Shown here: one piece after another, positions 57,969-64,000 of the stretch
Layout: the number at the start of each line of letters is the position of its first letter
Numbering within the stretch: the first letter of the stretch is position 1
Made by a program: the position numbers and the translations under genes
Notes under the pieces: generated by a model
Told to the model about the DNA's origin: nothing
Databases searched by the model: none
Seen by the model: only the letters and a program-made list of their open reading frames with translations
Origin: Dyadobacter luticola
GTDB taxonomy: Bacteria; Bacteroidota; Bacteroidia; Cytophagales; Spirosomataceae
Length of the DNA stretch: 64,000 nt
Direction: 5' to 3'
NCBI RefSeq assembly: GCF_005860805.1
Contig: NZ_VCEJ01000008.1
Coordinates: 248,001 to 312,000, forward strand

Positions 57969-58817
57969 TTGACTCCCGAAGTATTGAAATATAGATCATC
58001 GAGGTTTGCGTGGCTTGCTACATTAACGGTTCTTTTTTTAGCCGGAATGTTCCTGGCGGGCTGTATGCCGGATGCAAAAAGTCATGAACAAGCCGGTATC
58101 GCTATTTCTTTTGACGATCATTTTATCAGCGACTGGCATGCATTGAGGCCGCTTTTTAAAAAATATAATGCTAAGGTTACTTTCTTCATCACCTGCCCTG
58201 ATAGTCTTACCAAAGAAGAAGTTACGCAGCTAAAAGAGCTGGAAAGTGACGGACATGAAATTGGTTTTCATAGTACCACCCACGGAAAGTCGACAGAACT
58301 GATCGCGGCAGTCGGGCCGGCGGGATATGTGGAGCGCGAATTGAAACCGGGCTTGGGATTTATGGCGGCTGCCGGTTTTTTCCCGAAATCTTATGCGCAT
58401 CCTGGTGGAAATCACAATGATCAGGTGGATTCGGTTCTTTTTGCAAATGGTTTTAAAATTCTCCGCGATGTAGGCGTTTCAAGAAGAAAGCTTTTTGGAA
58501 TCCAGATTTATGCCCTCGCGCCCCGGTTTATGAACTGGGTATATTATCGATTTGACCAAAAGAAATCGGTAGACGCATTATTCATCGATACGGACTCGGA
58601 AGTGACGGAGGTGGAAATGGCTGAGGCGATTCAAAAAGCGAAGGATACGAATACAGCCTTGATGATCTTCGGTCACCAGCCACTTTACGCCGCGCCAAAA
58701 AACGGTCAGTACGGTTTTAATGTACCTTTTCTTGAAAAAATATTGAGAGAAGCGAGCCGACAAAAATTGAAATTCTACACGATGTCTGAGCTGCCTGACC
58801 AGACTTCCACGGACTAG
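57969..58817 (+). CDS. Lipoprotein polysaccharide deacetylase-like protein (NodB type)
   Basis: No ATG is suitable. TTG at 57969 or 57984 starts the frame, the latter giving a basic n-region and then a lipoprotein signal ending in FLAGC (LAGC lipobox near residue 32 of the longer form). The protein has NodB motif 1 ISFDDHF (two Asp), motif 2 HSTTH and a motif 3-like YAHPGGNHND. The fold removes acetyl groups from peptidoglycan or other polysaccharide. It diverges from sbcD with a 30-base gap and converges with the acyltransferase gene. Confidence 0.75.
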   Translation: MTPEVLKYRSSRFAWLATLTVLFLAGMFLAGCMPDAKSHEQAGIAISFDDHFISDWHALRPLFKKYNAKVTFFITCPDSLTKEEVTQLKELESDGHEIGFHSTTHGKSTELIAAVGPAGYVERELKPGLGFMAAAGFFPKSYAHPGGNHNDQVDSVLFANGFKILRDVGVSRRKLFGIQIYALAPRFMNWVYYRFDQKKSVDALFIDTDSEVTEVEMAEAIQKAKDTNTALMIFGHQPLYAAPKNGQYGFNVPFLEKILREASRQKLKFYTMSELPDQTSTD

Positions 58818-58825
58818 TCAGAACA

Positions 58826-59989
58826 TTACCTGCCGAACTTTCGGTCTTTGAAAGCGAGCAAAGGTTTTTCCAGATAAGAATAAGAAAGAGAAGCCACCAG
58901 CACAGAGCCGATGAATGTCAGAATGTACAGAACGGTTTGATAAACAGGCCCTTCCCACTTAGGCGCATAGGCGGCAAGCAGGTTGATAATCAGCACGATC
59001 ACCACGACGTGGTAAATGTAAAGTCCATAGGAAATCTTTCCCAAATGATCCATCACCGGGTTTTGCAAGCTGATAATGCTGTTTTTATTACAGGAAACAT
59101 TCAGGACGAAGAACGCAAAAAACAGCGCGTACACTTCCAGAAAACCATTGAAATGTATGCCTGAAAAAAACAATGCAGCGAGCAGCAGGTAAGCCATGAT
59201 CTGCAAATCTTTCCTGAAAATAATGTCGAGCACACGCTTTTTGTCTTTGTAAACCAGCCACGCGCAAAAGCCGCCGAGCGCCATCGTCTGTATCCTGAAT
59301 TGGCCGAGGAATGTGGTGATGATGGCATCCTTCATTTCTTCGGAGGGATCAACAAAATACAAACCGAGGTAAAGCACGCCGGCGGTGATCGCCAGGAAGG
59401 CGAGGATGATGGGGATACTTCTTTTGGGATATTTGATCAGCCAGGGCCAGAGGTAATAAAATTGTTCTTCTACGCCAATAGACCACGTTTGGGCACACCA
59501 GTACGGCAGGTCGTAAAGGACGAATGCAAAATTTGGAAGGACAAGTAGCAGTAATGTCAGTCGCTCGCCCGCGTGGATTTCCAGTTTTTCCTGCGCTCCG
59601 GGATAGTAAAGCAGGTCAATGTGGGAGAAGACAAAAAAGGAGAGAAAAATGATGAGAAAGTAAATTGGCCAGATCCTGAAAACGCGGCGCAGATAAAACT
59701 TTTTGGCATCTACGTCCCCGAATCGCCCTTTTTCTTCCAATAATAAATAGGTGATCAAAAACCCGCTGAGCACGAAAAATAGCCCAACCCCCAGTCTTCC
59801 GGCATGCTGAATGATAGGCGAATCGTAAACATTGGCGATTCCCAGCGCATGTTTGGCTTGTTCCAGATGGTGAAAAACCACCAAAAGCGCCGCAATGCAG
59901 CGAATGCCATTGAGATTGGGGAAATAACGCTTTTTTTCCAATGATTCCACGCCGGGATTTTTCTCAGTTAATCGAACCAGGACATCCAT
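58826..59989 (-). CDS. Membrane acyltransferase (OafA/YrhL family)
   Basis: The 387-residue protein has about ten membrane segments and the acyltransferase-3 signature RCIAALLVVFHHLEQ (catalytic His) with GRLGVGLFFVLSGFLITYLL. It transfers acyl groups to surface polysaccharides such as LPS or exopolysaccharide. The start overlaps the end of kdsC by 22 bases on the same strand, which suggests coupled translation and a link to LPS modification. Confidence 0.9.
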   Translation of the reverse strand: MDVLVRLTEKNPGVESLEKKRYFPNLNGIRCIAALLVVFHHLEQAKHALGIANVYDSPIIQHAGRLGVGLFFVLSGFLITYLLLEEKGRFGDVDAKKFYLRRVFRIWPIYFLIIFLSFFVFSHIDLLYYPGAQEKLEIHAGERLTLLLLVLPNFAFVLYDLPYWCAQTWSIGVEEQFYYLWPWLIKYPKRSIPIILAFLAITAGVLYLGLYFVDPSEEMKDAIITTFLGQFRIQTMALGGFCAWLVYKDKKRVLDIIFRKDLQIMAYLLLAALFFSGIHFNGFLEVYALFFAFFVLNVSCNKNSIISLQNPVMDHLGKISYGLYIYHVVVIVLIINLLAAYAPKWEGPVYQTVLYILTFIGSVLVASLSYSYLEKPLLAFKDRKFGR

Positions 59990-60489
59990 TTTCCCTGAAC
60001 CTTCATCACCTGTTCAATGAGATCGCGCACGGCGCCGTGGCCGCCGGTTTTTGGAGATATGTAATCGGATAAGGCAAGAATTTCTTCGGAAGCGTCGGCC
60101 GGACAAGCCGCCAGCACATTGGTACGCATCACTTCATAATCGGGCAGGTCGTCGCCCATGAACACAATTTCGTCTTCGCTAAGGTTATTTTCGCTCAGGT
60201 ATCTTTTGAAAACGGGCAATTTTCCATCCGGCGATGTGCCCAGGAAAATTTCTTTAATTCCCAGGTATTCAAGGCGTTTACGAACCCCTACCTGGCCTTG
60301 CGCCGAAATAATAGCGACCCTGTAACCCAGCCTGACCGCACGGTTCAAAGCATATCCGTCCCTGACATTAAAAACCCTGGGTTGCTCACCGGATTCCAGC
60401 GCAATCACGCTTCCGTCGGTCAAAACACCGTCGACATCAAAAATCAAAGTGGTTATGCGCTGAAATCGCTCCGTTAACGAAGAATCCAT
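59968..60489 (-). CDS. kdsC: 3-deoxy-D-manno-octulosonate-8-phosphate phosphatase
   Basis: The start is MDSSLTERFQRITTLIFDVD at 60489 (an open extension of nine codons upstream is ignored). The 173-residue cap-less HAD protein carries motif I DVDGVLTDG (D18, D20), motif II SAQG, the Lys in SPDGKLPVFK and motif IV GDDLPDYEVM. KdsC hydrolyses Kdo-8-phosphate to Kdo. Together with kdsD at 8853 it supplies two of the Kdo steps. A DUF2520 gene lies upstream in the same unit. Confidence 0.92.
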   Translation of the reverse strand: MDSSLTERFQRITTLIFDVDGVLTDGSVIALESGEQPRVFNVRDGYALNRAVRLGYRVAIISAQGQVGVRKRLEYLGIKEIFLGTSPDGKLPVFKRYLSENNLSEDEIVFMGDDLPDYEVMRTNVLAACPADASEEILALSDYISPKTGGHGAVRDLIEQVMKVQGKWMSWFD

Positions 60490-60552
60490 GAAAATGAAAA
60501 GTAGTGACTCCTGCAAATATAGCCTAACTTTTTCCAGACGTCGCGCATTCTA

Positions 60553-61356
60553 CTATTTTGAAATGTAGAAGTTGCGGATCTTGTCAGTCAGAAGCCGGTA
60601 AATTTCTGTCCAGTCTTCATTGGTTTCCTGAAGATATTCGAGGTGCCGGGCTGTGGTTTTCCAGTCGCCGCGCCGGGCAGGGCCGGTTTGTCCGAAGGCT
60701 GGGTCGTTTGTAGATAATGCTTTGTGAATGGTGGTTTGGATCAGCGGTTTTAGCAGCTCGAAGTTAATTTGCTCGCGTTCCAGGAGATTTTGGGAAACCG
60801 TGAGCATGTAATTGGTGAAGTTGCTGGCAAAAACGGCGGCGACGTGCAGGATAAATCGTTCATCGGAATCCATGCGCGTGACATTGTTACTGATGCTTTG
60901 GGCAATCAGAATGAGCTTATTTTCAATGAGTTCATTTTTTGATTCAATACAAAAAGGCAAATCCTGGTAATCCATTTCAATGTCCTTCGAGAATGTTTGC
61001 AAAGGATAAAAAACACCGGTATGTACATATACGTCGCTGTAAATCTCGACCAGCTTCTGAAATTCGGCCAGCGACCGGGTACCCGAAGTATGGACCAGAA
61101 TCACGCCTTCCGGCAGCACAATCCGCTGTAAAACCTCTTCAATCGCATCGTCGCTGACTGCGATGACGATCACTTCGGCTTCGCTTTCCGAAAAATTCAG
61201 GTCGGGCTGGATGTTGGTATCATATAATACAGCGGCGAGCTGACGCGCTTTTTGCGTATCGCGGCTGTATACCTCGCAGATCCAATGTCCGGCGTCTTCA
61301 AAAGCCTGGGCAAGATGCCACGCAACATTGCCGGCACCGATAAAGGAGATTTTCAT
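60553..61356 (-). CDS. Rossmann-like and DUF2520 domain protein
   Basis: The 267-residue protein has an N-terminal NAD(P)-binding motif (MKISFIGAGNVAWHLAQAFE, GxGxxx), a domain similar to F420-dependent or ProC-like reductases, and a C-terminal DUF2520 helical domain from about residue 135 (GVFYPLQTFSKD, AVFASNFTNYML). The activity is unknown. It precedes kdsC (63-base gap) on the same strand, a neighbour pair common in Bacteroidota. A small hairpin, AGCCGG-AAA-CCGGCT, at 61385-61399 lies between it and the upstream DUF1080 gene. Confidence 0.82.
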   Translation of the reverse strand: MKISFIGAGNVAWHLAQAFEDAGHWICEVYSRDTQKARQLAAVLYDTNIQPDLNFSESEAEVIVIAVSDDAIEEVLQRIVLPEGVILVHTSGTRSLAEFQKLVEIYSDVYVHTGVFYPLQTFSKDIEMDYQDLPFCIESKNELIENKLILIAQSISNNVTRMDSDERFILHVAAVFASNFTNYMLTVSQNLLEREQINFELLKPLIQTTIHKALSTNDPAFGQTGPARRGDWKTTARHLEYLQETNEDWTEIYRLLTDKIRNFYISK

Positions 61357-61406
61357 GCAACTGAATATTTATCCGTAAGATATCAGCCGGAAACCGGCTT
61401 CACAAA

Positions 61407-62138
61407 TCAATTCACAACCGGCGCGGTTTGTTCAGCCGAAGTGATGCCACCCGGCAGTTCCAGAATGCGGATGTTGCGGAAGTGAATTTCGGCCCCTTCG
61501 GCTTCCAGGCAGATATATCCTTTCTTCCGCTGAGAGTCGCGCAAGCCATTTACAAACTTACCGTTGACAGATAATTTGACGACGCCATCGACGCAGACAA
61601 CCACATATTTGTTCCACTCGCCTTTTCCTTTGCATCTCTTTTCCAGCGACTTGCTCCGGATCCCGCGTGGATTGTCGGGCGTGGCGGTCATACCCATCGT
61701 CGGGAAAAGTTCACCGTGAACATAGTCTTCGGTGGCATTATGGATGGGCGCATATTGTAGTTCCAGCATTTGCACTTCAATCGCTTTAGTGAGCGGATCA
61801 TCCGGTTGCGGCGTCCCTTCGCTCCAAATAAAAACGCCCGAATTCCCGCCAGCTTCCATGTGTTTCCACTCCACTTCAAGAATAAAATTCTCATACTGCC
61901 GGTCACTCCGCATCACGCCAATCGGCTTGCCTGAGCATATCAATGTGCCATTTTTAACCTTCCACGTTTCCTTCGAAGTATTCACATCCACCCAGCCATC
62001 GAGGTTCTTACCGTTGAAGAGCGGCTTGAAGGCCAGCATGTCGTAGGACTGGGAATTAACATGGTGGTTTAAGAGAAAAATGCTTAATAGTAAGGCTGAC
62101 CGTAAAAAAAATATTTTACCGGAGAATAAATGCTTCAT
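61407..62138 (-). CDS. DUF1080 (3-keto-disaccharide hydrolase) family secreted protein
   Basis: The 243-residue protein has a signal peptide (through about residue 30) and a concanavalin-like DUF1080 domain with [28 protein letters not shown] and [20 protein letters not shown]. Many members are found with sugar-oxidising enzymes, and some hydrolyse 3-keto-glucosides. The substrate cannot be told. It is followed by DUF2520 on the same strand. Confidence 0.85.
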   Translation of the reverse strand: MKHLFSGKIFFLRSALLLSIFLLNHHVNSQSYDMLAFKPLFNGKNLDGWVDVNTSKETWKVKNGTLICSGKPIGVMRSDRQYENFILEVEWKHMEAGGNSGVFIWSEGTPQPDDPLTKAIEVQMLELQYAPIHNATEDYVHGELFPTMGMTATPDNPRGIRSKSLEKRCKGKGEWNKYVVVCVDGVVKLSVNGKFVNGLRDSQRKKGYICLEAEGAEIHFRNIRILELPGGITSAEQTAPVVN

Positions 62139-62277
62139 GGGTTTAGGCGATTTGAATGGGGATTGTCAAGTTTTACAATGTAAGAATATCACAGTTCTTC
62201 TCCTCGGCAAGCATATATTTATCACCGCTTATAGCATCGGTCTTAATTTTTAACACACTGATCCAATAAAATTTCGA

Positions 62278-62967
62278 ATGAAAAAAGTCCTTCTTGGCTG
62301 TGTTTTCCTGGCAGCTATTCATCCGGCTTTCGGCCAAAATCAATCAAATGTTAATGCTGGAATTGACGTGGGCACAGGCTTCAAAAATTCCGCCTGGGCA
62401 CCATCTTTACTTTACCACGAAGAGGTGGGCATCGGGAAGCTTAGCTGGCTCAGACTTGGGTTGGGATTACGGGCCTGGGCATATTATGGAGAAGGCGCGA
62501 CGCTGTCAAGCAAAGATGAAAGTAACAATCTTTTATTTCGCAAAACTTCTGTCAATGGTGCAAGCTTCGTGGCTGGTTTTAATTTCTGTTTTCCGAGGGT
62601 TGATATAGGTATCAACACAGATATAGGCGGTCTGGCGCTCGGTTCAAAACGCAGCGGATTCTACGAAAAGACTACTTCCACTCCTGGTATTGGTGAACTA
62701 TTTTATAATACCTGGCTTTCCACTTCGCCTGTGAATTTCGATTTTCTTCCCTTGTTTTTAAAAAATTATAATGGTCAGTCAGAAATATATGCACGGATTT
62801 ATCTGTCGAAAAAGATGGGTTTAAAACTGGGATATGTTCTGGGCCAGATTGCTTACAAGACGAATAATGTCAAAGAACGCAAGGTTCTCCTCGATGATAG
62901 AGAGCGTCGTGTTTTTGACAGATATAGCTTGCCGTATGCAGCGTTATCCTTTTCTCTGTCTGACTGA
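62278..62967 (+). CDS. Outer membrane beta-barrel-like exported protein of unknown function
   Basis: The 229-residue protein has a signal peptide (MKKVLLGCVFLAAIHPAFGQ) and many alternating hydrophobic and aromatic strands (GKLSWLRLGLGLRAWAYYGE, VDIGINTDIGGLALGS), ending FSLSD, consistent with an 8-10-stranded barrel. I do not recognise a family. It is a single-gene unit upstream of the rplM promoter region. Confidence 0.65.
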   Translation: MKKVLLGCVFLAAIHPAFGQNQSNVNAGIDVGTGFKNSAWAPSLLYHEEVGIGKLSWLRLGLGLRAWAYYGEGATLSSKDESNNLLFRKTSVNGASFVAGFNFCFPRVDIGINTDIGGLALGSKRSGFYEKTTSTPGIGELFYNTWLSTSPVNFDFLPLFLKNYNGQSEIYARIYLSKKMGLKLGYVLGQIAYKTNNVKERKVLLDDRERRVFDRYSLPYAALSFSLSD

Positions 62968-63047
62968 TCGGATACTTTTTTCAGAGAACTTTGCAGAGTT
63001 ACAAATATGCGTAGAGATACCCTAGTGGCGAAATTTCTCAGACATAC

Positions 63048-63078
63048 TTGTTATTCAAATTGTTAAACTCTATATTTG
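63048..63078 (+). promoter_or_regulatory. Bacteroidota promoter of rplM-rpsI
   Basis: TTG (63048-63050), exactly 20 bases and TATATTTG (63071-63078) form a complete -33/-7 pair. The -7 box continues as TTTGCACTCC, the same as at the rpmG promoter. Confidence 0.8.
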
Positions 63079-63081
63079 CAC

Positions 63082-63114
63082 TCCCATTTTGCGATGGGAC
63101 TGTCTTGTTACAGT
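63082..63114 (+). ncRNA. Two small hairpins in the rplM mRNA leader (candidate ribosomal-protein leader)
   Basis: TCCCAT (63082-63087) pairs with ATGGGA (63094-63099). ACTGT (63099-63103) pairs with ACAGT (63110-63114). The two stems share base 63099, so they may stack or compete. L13 operons of Bacteroidota are known to carry leader structures that bind the protein product. This is a candidate of that kind, not a confirmed match. Confidence 0.45.
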
Positions 63115-63151
63115 GTAATTTATTGAAAATCAATTAAATTTTTTGTTAATC

Positions 63152-63595
63152 GTGGATACGTTAAGCTACAAAACCATCTCGGCGAACAAAAACACAGTAA
63201 ACAAGGAGTGGATTGTTGTGGATGCTAAAGATGCAGTTCTTGGTCGTTTGGCCAGTGAAATTGCGAAAATTATCAGAGGCAAACATAAAGCAAGTTACAC
63301 TCCTCATGTGGATTGTGGCGATAACGTAATTGTTATCAACGCCGATAAGATCAAGTTGACCGGTAAGAAAATGACCGACAAAGTGTATGTCCGTCACACA
63401 GGTTACCCAGGAGGTCAACGTTTTCAGACTCCTCGCGAGTTGCTCGAAAAACACCCTGAGCGTGTGATCGAGAAAGCCGTAAAAGGCATGCTTCCAAAGA
63501 ACCGTTTGGGACGTCGTTTATTCACTAACCTGTTTGTTTACGCTGATGCAGAACATCCTCACAGCGCTCAGCAACCTAAACAAATCCAGCTGTAA
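63152..63595 (+). CDS. rplM: 50S ribosomal protein L13
   Basis: The start is set at the GTG at 63152, because Bacteroidota L13 typically begins MDTLSYKT and no ATG is in frame. A TTG three codons upstream is also open. The 147-residue protein has [20 protein letters not shown], the L13 core with [19 protein letters not shown], and the signature that includes [15 protein letters not shown] and [12 protein letters not shown]. It begins an operon with rpsI (three-base gap) driven by a clear promoter. Confidence 0.95.
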   Translation: MDTLSYKTISANKNTVNKEWIVVDAKDAVLGRLASEIAKIIRGKHKASYTPHVDCGDNVIVINADKIKLTGKKMTDKVYVRHTGYPGGQRFQTPRELLEKHPERVIEKAVKGMLPKNRLGRRLFTNLFVYADAEHPHSAQQPKQIQL

Positions 63596-63598
63596 TTC

Positions 63599-63985
63599 AT
63601 GGAAGTGATCAACACAATTGGCAGAAGAAAAACAGCCGTGGCCCGTATTTATATGACGCCAGGGAAAGGAGATATCAAAGTTAACGGCCGCGATTACAAA
63701 GAATACTTTCCGTTTGAAGTACACCAGATCGTTCTTCAGCAGCCTTTCGCTACGATCAGCGGTGGTAATGGATATGATATCAAAGTAAACGTAAGAGGCG
63801 GTGGGATCTCAGGTCAGGCGGAAGCAATCCGTATGGCAGTTTCCCGCGCACTGTGCGAATACAATGGTGAATTCCGTCCTGCATTGAAAAAAGAAGGATT
63901 TCTTACCCGTGACCCACGTATGGTTGAACGTAAGAAATACGGACGTGCAAAAGCGAGAAGAAGATTCCAGTTCTCGAAACGTTAA
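63599..63985 (+). CDS. rpsI: 30S ribosomal protein S9
   Basis: The 128-residue protein MEVINTIGRRKTAVARIYMT... has the S9 core (GGGISGQAEAIRMAVSRAL) and the very conserved basic C-terminus ending KARRRFQFSKR, which contacts the P-site tRNA. It follows rplM after three bases, the widely conserved L13-S9 order. The window ends 15 bases after its stop. Confidence 0.97.
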   Translation: MEVINTIGRRKTAVARIYMTPGKGDIKVNGRDYKEYFPFEVHQIVLQQPFATISGGNGYDIKVNVRGGGISGQAEAIRMAVSRALCEYNGEFRPALKKEGFLTRDPRMVERKKYGRAKARRRFQFSKR

Positions 63986-64000
63986 TATTTCGTCCAGACA

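Overview
This window looks like chromosomal DNA of a member of the Bacteroidota, most likely a Cytophagales bacterium close to Dyadobacter. The clade is shown by Bacteroidota-restricted families (DUF4293, DUF4295, DUF6089, GldB, the Cys-rich PSP1 protein), by the clade's own promoter element (TAnnTTTG at -7, with TTG about 20 bases upstream) and by scarce Shine-Dalgarno sequences. The genus is inference. I saw no rRNA, tRNA, CRISPR array, prophage, insertion sequence or integrase. Most of the window is ordinary housekeeping DNA with a few accessory patches.

Layout. 1-5.2 kb: a hidden overlapping pair of small genes at the left edge, a 40-bp perfect palindrome, L-2-hydroxyglutarate oxidase (lhgO), a small membrane protein, anmK and a Cys-rich PSP1 (RicT-like) protein. 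5.2-13.4 kb: purD and recQ, kdsD, a DUF4293 protein, rimO, ftsY, a DUF4295 protein and rpmG. 13.6-20 kb: a c-type cytochrome lipoprotein, gatB, a TlpA-like thioredoxin, a Rossmann epimerase divergent from gldB, and a lone nuoH. 20-30 kb: a three-gene ABC system (ATPase, His-rich permease, DUF3299-like protein) resembling the Vibrio Zrg zinc system, two tandem DUF6089 barrels, DUF2911, a trypsin-like protease, a PhyH dioxygenase, a HAD nucleotidase, an ECF sigma factor with a tiny partner, nth and a double-FKBP lipoprotein. 30-43 kb: a pglC/D/E-like sugar cluster, a fused 2-oxoacid dehydrogenase E1, DUF1573, LptD, an amidase with an MCE protein, and an acyl-CoA carboxylase beta subunit with a beta-hydroxyacid dehydrogenase. 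43-48 kb: a two-domain esterase, a DUF4160/DUF2442 pair, DUF1338 and proC. 48-55 kb: a transglutaminase/DUF2126, permuted ATP-grasp/alpha-E and transglutaminase operon. 55-64 kb: pdhB, a DksA-like protein without its zinc finger, sbcD, a deacetylase, an acyltransferase, kdsC, a DUF2520 protein, DUF1080, and the rplM-rpsI operon.

How the genes work together. Envelope biogenesis recurs: kdsD and kdsC for Kdo, LptD for LPS export, an MCE protein, AmiC and AnmK for peptidoglycan, and the pgl-like genes for a lipid-linked amino sugar. A second theme is branched-chain and 2-oxoacid catabolism (fused E1, carboxylase beta, HIBADH-like enzyme, pdhB, lhgO, DUF1338). The most intriguing unit is the 48.1-55.0 kb operon. 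Its domain set matches a peptide-ligase or peptide-tagging system that has been predicted computationally, but I know of no established substrate for it. Second is the zinc-uptake-like ABC trio.
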